Below, piece by piece: positions 49,040 through 59,252 of a stretch of DNA of 64,000 bases. Positions within the stretch are counted from its first letter, which is position 1. Every line of letters starts with the position of its first letter. The notes under the pieces were generated by a model. The model had not been told where the DNA came from, did not search any database, and worked only from the letters and a program-made list of their open reading frames with translations. Source of the DNA: an uncultured Clostridia bacterium (GTDB lineage: Bacteria; Bacillota; Clostridia; TANB77; CAG-508); the NCBI GenBank assembly GCA_934133165.1, contig CAKPAW010000007.1, forward strand, positions 4,289 through 68,288, read 5' to 3'. A program made the position numbers and the translations under genes.

Positions 49040-50194
49040 ATGAAAGTTGTACAAATAAATACCTTTTCTAATAAATCAACAGGAACAATAATGCTAAACA
49101 TACACAATGCACTAAAAAAGAAAAATATTGAATCATATGTTGTGTGGGGAAGAGGAAGAAAACCAAAAAATAAGAATGAAATATATATGAATGATAAAGT
49201 TGGAATATATTACCATGGATTATATACTAGATTCACAGATAAAACAGGGTTTGCTTCTAAAAGAGCAACTAGAAAATTAATAAAAAGATTAGAGAAAATA
49301 AAGCCAGATATAATACATTTACACAATATTCATGGATATTATATTAATATTGAAATATTATTCAATTATATAAAAAAGAATAATATTAAAATTGTATGGA
49401 CATTGCATGATTGTTGGGCTTTCACGGGGCATTGCTCACATTTTGAACTGATAGGGTGTGAAAAATGGAAAGAAGGTTGTAAGTGCTGTAAACAAAAAGG
49501 AAAATATCCTAGAAGTTTTATAGATAATTCAAGTTGGAATTATCAAAGAAAAAAAGAATTGTTTACAGGATTAAATATGATTATTGTAACTCCAAGTAAG
49601 TGGCTTACAAATTTAGTAAAACAATCATATTTAAAACAATATGAAGTAAAAGTAGTTAATAATGGTATTGATACAGATATTTTTAAGCCTAGAAAAAGTG
49701 ATTTTAAAAAGAAATTTAATATAGAAGATAAAAAAGTAATTCTTGGAGTCGCGAGCGATTGGACAAAAGAAAAGGGATTATATGATTTCTATGATTTATC
49801 TAAAAAAATAGATGATGACGTAAAGATAGTGCTAGTTGGATTAAATAGTAAACAAATGAAAGAAATACCAGAAAATATTATTGGAATAGAAAGAACAGAA
49901 AACGCACAACAATTAGCAGAAATATATACAGCTGCAGATATATACTTTAATCCAACATATGCAGATAATTTTCCAACAACAAACCTTGAGTCATTGGCAT
50001 GCGGTACACCAGTATTTACATATAATACAGGTGGGAGTACAGAATGTTTAACTGGTAATAATGGAGCAATAACAAATTTAAAAGATTTTAGTGAGAACTA
50101 TAAAAAGTATTTGACACAAAAATTTGAGATAAATAAAGTAAAAACTAAATTAGAAATGGAATCAGATTATATTAATATATACAATAATTTATAG
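49040..50194 (+). CDS. GT4-type glycosyltransferase B
   Basis: A 384-residue retaining GT-B enzyme. MKVVQINTFSNKSTGTIML opens the acceptor domain. IIHLHNIHGYYINIEIL and TLHDCWAFTGHCSHFE form the conserved His-rich acceptor segment, with a Cys cluster GCEKWKEGCKCC typical of this capsule-gene subgroup. The donor domain has ILGVASDWTKEKGLYDFYDL and the E-x7-E motif in FNPTYADNFPTTNLESLACG. Ribosome site AAGGAA. Sugar specificity unknown. Confidence 0.85.
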   Translation: MKVVQINTFSNKSTGTIMLNIHNALKKKNIESYVVWGRGRKPKNKNEIYMNDKVGIYYHGLYTRFTDKTGFASKRATRKLIKRLEKIKPDIIHLHNIHGYYINIEILFNYIKKNNIKIVWTLHDCWAFTGHCSHFELIGCEKWKEGCKCCKQKGKYPRSFIDNSSWNYQRKKELFTGLNMIIVTPSKWLTNLVKQSYLKQYEVKVVNNGIDTDIFKPRKSDFKKKFNIEDKKVILGVASDWTKEKGLYDFYDLSKKIDDDVKIVLVGLNSKQMKEIPENIIGIERTENAQQLAEIYTAADIYFNPTYADNFPTTNLESLACGTPVFTYNTGGSTECLTGNNGAITNLKDFSENYKKYLTQKFEINKVKTKLEMESDYINIYNNL

Positions 50195-50206
50195 GGGGAT
50201 TTTAAC

Positions 50207-51184
50207 ATGGAAAAAGAATACTCGAAGACGGCATATATAATAAAGTTTTTTGCTATATTTAGCGTGATTACAGCGCATGTTAATATAGTAAATAATGATA
50301 ACATATTTTCTTCATTAATAACAAATTGGTATAATTTATTTGGAATTGTTGGTGTTATATGTTTTTTTATTGTAGGTGGCTATTATTACAAAAGAGAAAA
50401 GGGAGATACAAAAAAGTATTGGAAAAAGAAAGCAAAATCTATAATTATTCCATGGATGATAGCAGCTACAATATCATATATTTTACATGTTATAAAGATT
50501 AAAGATATAAGTTTCATACAATATATAAAATGGATAACAGGCTCTGGAACAATATATTATTATTTAACTATATATGTCATATTTTTGATCATATTTAAAT
50601 TTTTGAAAAAAAATGACGTTTTTTTGGTAATATGTATCATTTTAAACATTATAGAACTAATTTTAAATACAAAAGGAATTTTTTATACAAACGATTATAT
50701 AACATATTATTTAAATATATTCAATTGGATTGGATTTTTTGCTATTGGAATATTGATAAGAAAATATGATATATTTAGTTTTTTGTTAAAATATAAAAAC
50801 ATTATAATGCCTATATCTATATTTGGTTCAATAATATTGTTTATAATAATGTATAATATGAAGATATGGGGATATTTTCATATTATTTCATTATTGTATG
50901 AAATTTGTGGATTTATAGTAATTTTTTATTTCTCATACTACTTAAGAAATTGTAAAATATTGAGATACATAGGAGAAATAAGTTTTTGTATATATTTGTA
51001 TCATATTCAAATTGTTCAAAATATATGTTGGAAATTGCCAACATGTATAGCAACTGAAATAATAAATCCAATAATATCAGTTGTAATAATGGTAGGAATA
51101 GTATATATAGGAAGTAAAATTCTTGGGAAATTTAATAAAAATAGCATCATATATTCTTTACTTGGAATAAGAAAAACAACATAG
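50207..51184 (+). CDS. Acyltransferase 3 family membrane protein A
   Basis: A 325-residue polytopic acyltransferase (WecH/OafA type) with about ten membrane segments. It starts KTAYIIKFFAIFSVITAHVN with the family's catalytic-region His, then FFIVGGYYYKREKG and the conserved WKKKAKSIIIPW arginine/lysine stretch. It probably puts an acetyl or similar group on a sugar of the polymer. AGGGGGA is the ribosome site. Confidence 0.82.
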   Translation: MEKEYSKTAYIIKFFAIFSVITAHVNIVNNDNIFSSLITNWYNLFGIVGVICFFIVGGYYYKREKGDTKKYWKKKAKSIIIPWMIAATISYILHVIKIKDISFIQYIKWITGSGTIYYYLTIYVIFLIIFKFLKKNDVFLVICIILNIIELILNTKGIFYTNDYITYYLNIFNWIGFFAIGILIRKYDIFSFLLKYKNIIMPISIFGSIILFIIMYNMKIWGYFHIISLLYEICGFIVIFYFSYYLRNCKILRYIGEISFCIYLYHIQIVQNICWKLPTCIATEIINPIISVVIMVGIVYIGSKILGKFNKNSIIYSLLGIRKTT

Positions 51185-51196
51185 GAGGAAAAAAAT

Positions 51197-52324
51197 ATGT
51201 ACATATATATAATAGCTTTTATAATAGCATTTATTTTGTTGTATATATCTGAAAAAATGGCTAAAAAAGGCAAAAAAGTATTAATTTTTGAAATACTATC
51301 AATTGGATTACTAGCTTTTGTGGCTGCAATAAGAGATGAAACTATAGGAACTGACGTCTTAGTATATGTAAAGCCAGTATTTCAATTGTGCAATCAATTA
51401 GGTTTTGGAAGAATAAATGACATATGGTATAATGTTGAAATTGGTTATAAAATATTTAATTGTATAATTGCATTATTTACATCTAAAATTTCTATATATT
51501 TATTCTTTCAACAAGTTTTTATACTAGAATTTGCATATTTAGGAATAAAGGGAATTTATAAGAAAAATTATTCATTTGTATATTTAATTTATTTATTAAT
51601 TTTTTATAACAGATCTTTAAATATTGTTAGACAAGCAATGGCAATGTCATTATGTATATATTCACTTAAATTTTTATTAGAAAATAAGAATTTTAAATTT
51701 ATATTAATAGTTTTACTTGCGTTTTTATTCCACAAAACAGCATTGGTTTTTTTATTAGCAATTATTATTTACAAATTATACAAAAAAAATGCTAAATATG
51801 TTTACTATATGGCTATTTTTATAATTATAGTAGGTTTGATTTTTATATTTCTATTTCCAGAATGTATAAAATTAATGATAAGCATCGGAATAATGTCAAC
51901 AGATTATTTATATTATTTAGATAATTATGTTGATGATATAGGGACAATTAGCTCATTCGAATTACTTTTAGATATAACATATATAGTAGTGTATATTATA
52001 TTTAATAAATTACGCAAAAAAGAAAATAGTAGCTTCTATTTTATATTAGCATTAATAGATGTTATATGCTTAATAATATCAACAAAATATACGGCTGCTA
52101 ATAGATTTGGAATGTATTTTAGAATACCAGTAGTATTATTCCTCTTATCAAACATGGATGTAATATTCGTAAACAAATATAGCAAAGTAAACGTAGGAAA
52201 TATAATAGCAGTAGTTATTTCTGTTATATTTTGGTATTATGTATTTGTATACGGAAAAAGTGGTGGCACAGTGCCATTTACTATTAATCAGGATTCTTAT
52301 TTTTATCAAATATTTTTAAAATAA
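51197..52324 (+). CDS. EpsG-family polysaccharide polymerase (Wzy-type)
   Basis: A 375-residue membrane protein with about ten segments. The EpsG signature is present: AAIRDETIGTDVLVYVKPVF (about 35-54) with Arg-Asp-x-x-x-G-x-D, YEIGYKI-like VEIGYKIFN, and IVRQAMAMSLCIYSLKF (about 140-156). It joins repeat units outside the cell. It is the only candidate polymerase in the operon. AGGAGG lies 7 nt before the ATG. Confidence 0.85.
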   Translation: MYIYIIAFIIAFILLYISEKMAKKGKKVLIFEILSIGLLAFVAAIRDETIGTDVLVYVKPVFQLCNQLGFGRINDIWYNVEIGYKIFNCIIALFTSKISIYLFFQQVFILEFAYLGIKGIYKKNYSFVYLIYLLIFYNRSLNIVRQAMAMSLCIYSLKFLLENKNFKFILIVLLAFLFHKTALVFLLAIIIYKLYKKNAKYVYYMAIFIIIVGLIFIFLFPECIKLMISIGIMSTDYLYYLDNYVDDIGTISSFELLLDITYIVVYIIFNKLRKKENSSFYFILALIDVICLIISTKYTAANRFGMYFRIPVVLFLLSNMDVIFVNKYSKVNVGNIIAVVISVIFWYYVFVYGKSGGTVPFTINQDSYFYQIFLK

Positions 52325-52339
52325 AGGAGAATATAATTA

Positions 52340-53530
52340 ATGAAAAAAGAAAAATGTACAATTGTTATATTGACCAATATAATGACTCCATATAGAAAGT
52401 TTTTTTATGACGAATTAAATGAAGAATGTAAAAAAAATAATATAGATTTTCGAGTACTATTAATGGCCGAAACCGAATATGGAAGACATTGGAATTATAA
52501 TGAGTTAAAAACAGAGTATTCAATATTGCTAGAACATAAAACTAAAAAAATAGGAAATATTGAAATACATTTTAATAGAGGATTAGAAAAAATATATAGA
52601 GAGATTAAACCAAATATTGTAATATGCGGTGGAAGTTATTTATATCCAGCAGTTTGGAAAACAATAAAGCTTAAGAGAAAATATAATTATGAAATTGTAG
52701 AATGGTCAGAATCACATTTGAATGAAGAAAGAAACTATAACAGCGTTAAATTAAAAATAAGAGAAATAATTAGGAGAAAAGTAATTGGTAGTTTTGATAT
52801 TTTTTGGTGTGCTGGGAAATTTGCAAAAGAATTTGTTGAGAAGTATGCTAAAAATGATTCTAAATATGTTTTTACTCCTAATTTAATAGATACTAAAAAA
52901 TTTGATTCAATAAACAAATATACTACAGAAGACTTACTTAGAATAAAAGAAAAATATAATATAGATAAAAATAAAAGAATAATGATAACACCAGCTAGAT
53001 TATCAGCTGTTAAAGGAATCAAGGAATTTTTAAATCTATATAATAAATGTGATAATGATAATATTACATACTTAATTGCTGGAGACGGAGAATTAAAATT
53101 AGAAATTTCAAAAATAATAGAAGAGAAAAAAATGGATGTAAGACTATTAGGGTACAAAAACGAAGATGAAATGCTAGATTTATATGCTATTTCTGATGGA
53201 TTTATATTACCTTCAAAATCAGATCCTAATCCACTAACTTGTATAGAGGCATGTTGGTGCAAATTACCTTTACTTGTATCTAAGCATGTAGGTAATTATC
53301 CTGAAATAGTAAAAGAGGAATTAAATGGATATGTATTTGATTATAATAAAACCGAGGAAGCAATAAGCAAAATTAATAAATTTATAAATTCGCCAAAAGA
53401 ATGGATGAAAAATGCAAAAGAAATTTCATATAATGTAGCTAGAAATATATATAATCCAAATATAGTGGTACCTAAAATAATAAACGAAACTATAAAAATA
53501 TATAAAGAGAGAAGAATGAAAAATGATTAG
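52340..53530 (+). CDS. GT4-type glycosyltransferase C
   Basis: A 396-residue GT-B enzyme. The N-terminal half has ILTNIMTPYRKFFYDELNEE (about 11-30) and NIVICGGSYLYPAVW. The donor half has MITPARLSAVKGIKEFLNLY, LIAGDGELKLEI and the PSKSDPNPLTCIEACWCKLP motif with the E-x7-E spacing Glu. AAGGAG is the ribosome site. It overlaps the following GT2 gene by 8 bp. Confidence 0.85.
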   Translation: MKKEKCTIVILTNIMTPYRKFFYDELNEECKKNNIDFRVLLMAETEYGRHWNYNELKTEYSILLEHKTKKIGNIEIHFNRGLEKIYREIKPNIVICGGSYLYPAVWKTIKLKRKYNYEIVEWSESHLNEERNYNSVKLKIREIIRRKVIGSFDIFWCAGKFAKEFVEKYAKNDSKYVFTPNLIDTKKFDSINKYTTEDLLRIKEKYNIDKNKRIMITPARLSAVKGIKEFLNLYNKCDNDNITYLIAGDGELKLEISKIIEEKKMDVRLLGYKNEDEMLDLYAISDGFILPSKSDPNPLTCIEACWCKLPLLVSKHVGNYPEIVKEELNGYVFDYNKTEEAISKINKFINSPKEWMKNAKEISYNVARNIYNPNIVVPKIINETIKIYKERRMKND

Positions 53531-54311
53531 TATATTAATGTCAACTCAAAATCCAATTGAAAAATACTTCAAAAAAAGTATGGACTCTATATTTAATCAA
53601 ACATATAAAGACTTTGAATTAGTTTTAATAGATGATGGCTCTGAAAAGCCTATAATTGATTTTGTAAAAGAAAATGATTACGATATAAGTAAAATTAAAT
53701 ATATTAGATTAGAAAAAAATGTCGGATTACCAAAAGCATTGAATATAGGACTAAAAGAATGCTCAGGTGATTATATAGCACGTATGGATGATGATGATTT
53801 AATGGTTGAAACACGCTTAGAAAAACAATTGAACTATGTAGAACAAAATAATTTAGTTGGATGCTTTTGCTGGTATGATAATATTGACACAGAAGATAAT
53901 ATCATAAATAGATGTTGCATTAGCATTTCAGAGAAAGATTATTTGCAATATCTATTAAAAAGGGGTAACATATTTTGCCATGCAAGTTTATTTATAAAAA
54001 AGAGTGTATTAGAAGAAATAAATGGCTATGATGAAAATTTAAGATATGCACAAGATTCAGATTTATATATTAGAATTTTAAATAAATATAGAATGGGTAT
54101 GGTAAAAGAATATCTATTACAACATAGGAGAAATAGTTATAGAAATAATAGTTATAGAGAAACTCTTTCTTTAACCTATGCATTATTTGGAGCAATGAAT
54201 TATTATGCTGATTGTGAAAAGATAGGAATAAAAGAAAAAATTTCAATTTTTATTAGGTTAATGAGATATTATGTAGGAATATTAAGAATTACGAAGAAAG
54301 GAAAAAAATAG
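53523..54311 (+). CDS. GT2 family glycosyltransferase
   Basis: A 262-residue inverting GT-A enzyme. SILMSTQNPIEKYFKKSMDS starts the nucleotide-binding fold. VLIDDGSEKP (37-46) and the DxD-type RMDDDDLM (about 87-94) bind the nucleotide and metal. GYDENLRYAQDSDLYIRIL carries the catalytic-base Asp region. It is soluble with a basic C-terminus. Start lies within the previous gene, implying coupled translation. Confidence 0.88.
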   Translation: MISILMSTQNPIEKYFKKSMDSIFNQTYKDFELVLIDDGSEKPIIDFVKENDYDISKIKYIRLEKNVGLPKALNIGLKECSGDYIARMDDDDLMVETRLEKQLNYVEQNNLVGCFCWYDNIDTEDNIINRCCISISEKDYLQYLLKRGNIFCHASLFIKKSVLEEINGYDENLRYAQDSDLYIRILNKYRMGMVKEYLLQHRRNSYRNNSYRETLSLTYALFGAMNYYADCEKIGIKEKISIFIRLMRYYVGILRITKKGKK

Positions 54312-54312
54312 T

Positions 54313-55209
54313 ATGAACAAATTTTTAAAATATTTTAAATATCCTTCTATGATTTTAGTTACTCTTAGCAAAAGAAATATTATAAAAGTGTCAGATGAAA
54401 CATTTTTAAAGATATTATATAAATTTAATATAAATAAAGAATTAAACTTGGAAAATCCACAAACATTCAATGAAAAATTACAATGGCTAAAACTTAATGA
54501 TAGAAAAGATATATATACTACAATGGTGGATAAATATGAAGTGAAAAAATATGTTTCAGCTATAATAGGAAAAGAATATGTTATCCCAACTTTAGGAGTT
54601 TATGATAAGTTTAATGAAATAGATTTCAAAAAATTACCTAATAAATTTGTAATAAAGTGTACTCACGATTCAGGAAGCACAATAATATGTAAAGATAAGA
54701 AAAAATTTGATATAAAAATGGCTAAAAAGAAAATAAATAAAGCACTAAAGCATAATTATTACTATACTGGAAGAGAATGGCCATATAAAAATGTGAAACC
54801 AAGAATTATAATTGAAGAATATATGCAAGATGAAAAATTGAAAGAATTAAGAGACTATAAATTTTTCTGCTTTAATGGAAAAGTAAACTTGTTTAAAGTA
54901 GATTTTGATAGATTTTTAGAACATAGAGCTAATTATTATGATAAAAACTTAAAACTTCTAAAATTTGGAGAAGAAGTATGTCCACCAGATTTTGAAAAGA
55001 AAATAGAAATTCCAAAAGATATAATGAAAATGATTGAGTTAGCTGAAAAATTATCTAATGAAAAAAAATTCGTAAGAATTGATTTTTATTATACTAATAA
55101 AAAAATATATTTTGGAGAAATGACTTTTTATCCTGCTTCTGGATTTGGAAAATTTACTTCAGAAGATTGGAATTATAAATTAGGAAAATGGATAAATATA
55201 GAAAAGTAA
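54313..55209 (+). CDS. TupA-like ATP-grasp protein
   Basis: A 298-residue protein of the TupA-like ATP-grasp group found in capsule clusters. Seen: NPQTFNEKLQWLKLNDRKDI (about 52-71), the KYEVKKYVSAIIGKEYVIP block, FVIKCTHDSGSTIICKD (glycine/Ser loop and Lys), IIIEEYMQD and DYKFFCFNGKVNLF with an acidic metal-binding end, YFGEMTFYPASG. Such proteins probably join an amino acid or similar group to a uronic acid carboxyl, as TupA does for teichuronopeptide. Here Ugd downstream would supply the uronic acid (inference). Confidence 0.78.
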   Translation: MNKFLKYFKYPSMILVTLSKRNIIKVSDETFLKILYKFNINKELNLENPQTFNEKLQWLKLNDRKDIYTTMVDKYEVKKYVSAIIGKEYVIPTLGVYDKFNEIDFKKLPNKFVIKCTHDSGSTIICKDKKKFDIKMAKKKINKALKHNYYYTGREWPYKNVKPRIIIEEYMQDEKLKELRDYKFFCFNGKVNLFKVDFDRFLEHRANYYDKNLKLLKFGEEVCPPDFEKKIEIPKDIMKMIELAEKLSNEKKFVRIDFYYTNKKIYFGEMTFYPASGFGKFTSEDWNYKLGKWINIEK

Positions 55210-55230
55210 AAAATATATGGAGATATAAGT

Positions 55231-55695
55231 ATGAAAAAAAATAGATTTATAAAAAAAATTGTGATATATATGAGCCCATGGTTAAATCAAAGTGAAAAAA
55301 TATATAAATTATATAAAAAGGCAAACAAGTATATAGAAAGAAAAAAAGAATATGTGGCATATTTTTATTTTTATAAGATATACAAAAAATATGGATGCTA
55401 TATTTCTCCAAAAGCAAAAATAGGTAAAAATCTTATATTACCACATCCAAATGGTATTGTTATAGGAGCAGAGGCAACAATAGGAGAAAATGTGACAATA
55501 TATCAAAATGTTACGTTAGGAAGAAAAAAAGGAAATATATTAGGATGTCCTACAATAGGTAATAATGTGACAATATATTGTAATTCTGTGCTTGTGGGAG
55601 ACATTTCAATTGGAGATAATACAATAATAGGTTGCAATTCTACTATACTAAAATCTGTAGAGCCAAATTCAAAATGTGTAGGAGTTGTAAAGTAA
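55231..55695 (+). CDS. Serine O-acetyltransferase-like hexapeptide acetyltransferase
   Basis: A 154-residue left-handed beta-helix acetyltransferase. The N-terminus is basic and helical. From about 65 the hexapeptide repeats begin: SPKAKIGKNLILPHPNGIVI with the catalytic His, GAEATIGENVTIYQNVTLGR, CPTIGNNVTIYCNSVLVGDI and SIGDNTIIGCNSTIL. It resembles CysE but lacks the long N-terminal domain, as is usual for polysaccharide O-acetyltransferases. Ends 1 bp before the flippase gene. GGAGAT is the ribosome site. Confidence 0.85.
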   Translation: MKKNRFIKKIVIYMSPWLNQSEKIYKLYKKANKYIERKKEYVAYFYFYKIYKKYGCYISPKAKIGKNLILPHPNGIVIGAEATIGENVTIYQNVTLGRKKGNILGCPTIGNNVTIYCNSVLVGDISIGDNTIIGCNSTILKSVEPNSKCVGVVK

Positions 55696-55696
55696 A

Positions 55697-57124
55697 ATGA
55701 AAAAAAACTTTATATATAATCTCTTATACCAAATATTAATTTTAATAATACCATTAATAACAATGCCGTACGTTTCAAGAACATTAGGAGCAGATGGCAT
55801 AGGAATATATTCATATACATATTCAATAGCATACTATTTTATGATAATAGCAATGTTAGGGTTAAATAATTATGGAAATAGAACTATAGCAAAAGTAAGA
55901 GATAATAAAGAAGAATTATCAAAGCAATTTTGTAGTATATATGCATTTCAATTAATAAGTTCGTTAATAATGATTGTTGCTTATTTAATATACATATTTG
56001 TATTTGATAATCAATATAAAATTATAGCAATAATTCAAGCAATGTATGTAATATCTTCAATGTTTGATATAAACTGGTTTTTCTTTGGAATTGAAAAGTT
56101 TAAATTAACAATAACACGAAATACTATCATAAAAGTATTATCATTAATATTAATTTTTATATTTGTAAAAACTCCAAATGATGTATGGAAATATACAGTA
56201 ATACTAGCGGGAAGTACTTTATTTAGTAATATAGTATTATTTTCATTTTTAAGAAAATATATAAAACTAGTAAGGGTTTCTAAAAGAGATATAGTCAAAC
56301 ATTTAAAACCTTGCTTAGTATTGTTTTTACCAGTAATAGCAGTAAGTATATATAAAATAATGGATAAGATAATGTTAGGAAGTATGTCAACAGTAAAAGA
56401 AGTGGGATATTATGAAAATGCAGAAAAGATAACTCAAGTACCAATTTCAATAATAACAGCCCTAGGTACTGTAATGTTACCAAGAGTGTCAAATATGCTA
56501 TCTAATAATCAAGAAGAACAAGTAAAAAAGACAATATCAAAAACTATGCCATTTATAATGTTCCTAACATTTCCAATGGTTTTAGGACTTATTTTGATAA
56601 GCAAAGAATTTTCAATAATATTTTTTGGAAATGGATTTGAAAAATCAGGTTATTTAATACAATTATTATCTATAACTATTGTATTTTTAGCATGGGGAAA
56701 TGTTATAAGAACTCAATATTTGATACCAAAGGAAATGGATAAGCAATATATAATTTCCGCTTTTTTAGGTGCATTAGCTAATTTTATATTAAATTGTATT
56801 TTTATACCTATATATCAATCAGTAGGTGCTTGCATAGGAACTATTGCAGCAGAATTTATAGTAATGTTTTATCAAACGTTTATTGTTAGAAAAGAACTAC
56901 CAATAAAAAAATATATAATAGAATCATTATCTTTTTTATTAAAAGCATTAATAATGTTTGTTTTAACATTTATTATAAGCAAATGTATAACAGCTAATGG
57001 AATATATAAATTGATAGTACAGGTTATATTTGCAGGATTTATATATTTAATACTAAATATAAAATATATTTACAAAGAATTAGAAATATTTAAAATTTTC
57101 AAAAAAATAAAAGGAGCAAACTAA
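55697..57124 (+). CDS. Wzx-type polysaccharide flippase
   Basis: A 475-residue MOP-superfamily exporter with 12-14 membrane segments. LYQILILIIPLITMPYVSRT (about 8-27), then LGADGIGIYSYTYSIAYYF and the GNRTIAKVRDNKEELSKQF loop are standard. The middle MDKIMLGSMSTVKEVGYYENA is also conserved. It turns the lipid-linked repeat unit across the membrane for the EpsG-type polymerase. It lies directly between acetyltransferase and epimerase genes with 1-bp gaps, indicating translational coupling. Confidence 0.9.
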   Translation: MKKNFIYNLLYQILILIIPLITMPYVSRTLGADGIGIYSYTYSIAYYFMIIAMLGLNNYGNRTIAKVRDNKEELSKQFCSIYAFQLISSLIMIVAYLIYIFVFDNQYKIIAIIQAMYVISSMFDINWFFFGIEKFKLTITRNTIIKVLSLILIFIFVKTPNDVWKYTVILAGSTLFSNIVLFSFLRKYIKLVRVSKRDIVKHLKPCLVLFLPVIAVSIYKIMDKIMLGSMSTVKEVGYYENAEKITQVPISIITALGTVMLPRVSNMLSNNQEEQVKKTISKTMPFIMFLTFPMVLGLILISKEFSIIFFGNGFEKSGYLIQLLSITIVFLAWGNVIRTQYLIPKEMDKQYIISAFLGALANFILNCIFIPIYQSVGACIGTIAAEFIVMFYQTFIVRKELPIKKYIIESLSFLLKALIMFVLTFIISKCITANGIYKLIVQVIFAGFIYLILNIKYIYKELEIFKIFKKIKGAN

Positions 57125-57125
57125 T

Positions 57126-58154
57126 ATGAAAACATATTTCATAACAGGAGTTGCAGGATTTATAGGTTCAAACCTTGCAAAAAGAATATTAAAAGAAGAA
57201 AAAGACATAAAAGTAGTAGGTTTAGACAACATGAATGACTACTATGATGTAAAAATAAAAGAATATCGATTAGCAGAACTATTAAAAAATGAAAACTTTA
57301 TATTTATAAAAGGAAATTTAGCAGATAAAGAGCTAATAAACAAAATATTTGAAGAAAATAAACCTGAAATAGTAGTTAATTTAGCAGCACAAGCAGGTGT
57401 AAGATATAGTATTACAAATCCAGATGCATACATAGAATCAAATATAATAGGATTTTATAATATATTGGAGGCTTGTAGATACAATTCAGTGGAACACTTA
57501 GTATATGCATCATCTTCATCAGTATATGGTTCGAATAAAAAGGTTCCATATTCTACAGATGACAAAGTAGACAATCCTGTATCTTTATATGCTGCAACAA
57601 AAAAATCTAATGAATTATTAGCTCATAGTTATTCAAAACTATATAATATTCCATCAACAGGATTAAGATTCTTTACAGTATATGGACCAGCTGGAAGACC
57701 AGATATGGCATATTTTGGATTTACTAACAAATTAATAAAAGGCGAAACAATACAAATATTTAACTATGGAAATTGTAAAAGAGATTTTACATATGTAGAT
57801 GATATAGTTGAAGGAATTTGTAGAGTTATAAAAAAAGCTCCTGAAAAGAAAACAGGAGAAGATGGGCTTCCAATTCCACCTTATGCAGTTTATAACATTG
57901 GAAATAGTAGTCCAGAAAACTTACTAGATTTTGTAACAATATTACAAGAAGAATTAGTAAGAGCAGGTGTATTACCAAAAGATTATGACTTTGAAGCTCA
58001 CAAAGAATTAGTACCAATGCAACCAGGAGATGTACCAGTCACATATGCAGATACAACACCATTAGAAAGAAATTTTGGATTTAAACCAAGTACAACTTTA
58101 AGAGAAGGTTTAAGAAAATTTGCAGAATGGTATAAAGAATTCTATATAAAATAG
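57126..58154 (+). CDS. UDP-glucuronate 4-epimerase-like NAD-dependent epimerase
   Basis: A 342-residue short-chain epimerase. GVAGFIGSNLAKRI binds NAD (residues 8-21). LDNMNDYYDVKIKEYRL is a hallmark of UDP-glucuronate 4-epimerases. The catalytic set is SSSVYGS and YAATKKSNE (Tyr-x-x-x-Lys). YGPAGRPDMAYFGFTNKLIK is also typical of the group. With Ugd at the operon end it would turn UDP-glucose into UDP-glucuronate and then UDP-galacturonate. Substrate assignment rests on family resemblance. AAAGGAG lies 8 nt before the ATG. Confidence 0.85.
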   Translation: MKTYFITGVAGFIGSNLAKRILKEEKDIKVVGLDNMNDYYDVKIKEYRLAELLKNENFIFIKGNLADKELINKIFEENKPEIVVNLAAQAGVRYSITNPDAYIESNIIGFYNILEACRYNSVEHLVYASSSSVYGSNKKVPYSTDDKVDNPVSLYAATKKSNELLAHSYSKLYNIPSTGLRFFTVYGPAGRPDMAYFGFTNKLIKGETIQIFNYGNCKRDFTYVDDIVEGICRVIKKAPEKKTGEDGLPIPPYAVYNIGNSSPENLLDFVTILQEELVRAGVLPKDYDFEAHKELVPMQPGDVPVTYADTTPLERNFGFKPSTTLREGLRKFAEWYKEFYIK

Positions 58155-58173
58155 ATAAAAATTGGAGGAAAGA

Positions 58174-59238
58174 ATGGAAAATATAAAAGAAAAAAATAAG
58201 TTGGCGAGAATAGAATATATAGATATTGCAAGAGCTATTGCTATATTAGTAATTGTATTAGGTCATACTTTAAACCACTCAGAAAATTGTAAGTTAATAT
58301 TTAAATTTTTATATAGCTTTAATGTAGTATTGTTCTTTATATTAAGTGGTTATACATTTAAAATAAGAGAAAACGAATCTTTTTATGAATTTGCCAAGCG
58401 TAAATTTATTAGAATTATGATTCCATATTTTATATGGGAATTATTGTGGCTTATACCTTATATATTTTTAGGAAAAAATGTAGGAGATTTTTTAGAAACT
58501 GAAAGCTCATTTGACATAAAAACAATGCTGATTAACATTTTATATGGTAATGGGAATAGTTCAGCATTAAAACAAAATAGTTCTTTATGGTTTTTACCAG
58601 CATTATTTAGTATAGAGTTAATATATTATTATATTATAAAATTTATTAACATATCTAAAAGAAAATCAATTGTAGTACTTATATTTTCATTACTTATTAG
58701 TTATGCGTCTACATATTTATTGGAGTTTAAATTACCTTGGGGAATCAATACTGTGTTAAATATAGGAGGTATATTCTTTTTAATTGGATACTTGTTAAAT
58801 AATATGTTTGAGATTAATAAATTGTTTAAAATATACTATATATTTCCAATATTAATTATAGGAATACTAGCAATGAATTTTAATTCAACAGTATCATGTA
58901 TAGACTATATATATGGAAACTTAACATTAGCAATATTATCGGGATTATGTTTATCTATAGTAATTATATACATATCATATTTGATAAAAAATAATAAGAT
59001 TTTAGAATATATTGGCAGAAATACAATGGGGATATTAATATTTCATAAATTAGTTATATTGATAGTTCAAACAAAATTAGGAGTCATTTCCACTCAGTTA
59101 AAAAATAGTAACATATTAATAGAATTTCTTTTAAGTATTGTAACAGTAATGTTAAGCGTAGTATTCTCTTTAATATGTGTGGTAGTTTTACGAAAAATAT
59201 TGCCTATATTAATTGGAGAAAATAAAAGTTCTAAATAA
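58174..59238 (+). CDS. Acyltransferase 3 family membrane protein B
   Basis: A 354-residue polytopic acyltransferase. I use the ATG at 58174, with GGAGGA upstream. An in-frame TTG at 58162 overlaps that site. The start is YIDIARAIAILVIVLGHTLN (about 18-37) with the Arg and His of the family, then FFILSGYTFKIRENE, RKFIRIMIPYFIWELLW and a Trp-Phe-Leu-Pro turn (SLWFLPALFSIELIYYY). About ten membrane segments. Second O-acyltransferase of the cluster, so two different positions may be modified. Confidence 0.84.
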   Translation: MENIKEKNKLARIEYIDIARAIAILVIVLGHTLNHSENCKLIFKFLYSFNVVLFFILSGYTFKIRENESFYEFAKRKFIRIMIPYFIWELLWLIPYIFLGKNVGDFLETESSFDIKTMLINILYGNGNSSALKQNSSLWFLPALFSIELIYYYIIKFINISKRKSIVVLIFSLLISYASTYLLEFKLPWGINTVLNIGGIFFLIGYLLNNMFEINKLFKIYYIFPILIIGILAMNFNSTVSCIDYIYGNLTLAILSGLCLSIVIIYISYLIKNNKILEYIGRNTMGILIFHKLVILIVQTKLGVISTQLKNSNILIEFLLSIVTVMLSVVFSLICVVVLRKILPILIGENKSSK

Positions 59239-59252
59239 AAGGGGAAAAAATT

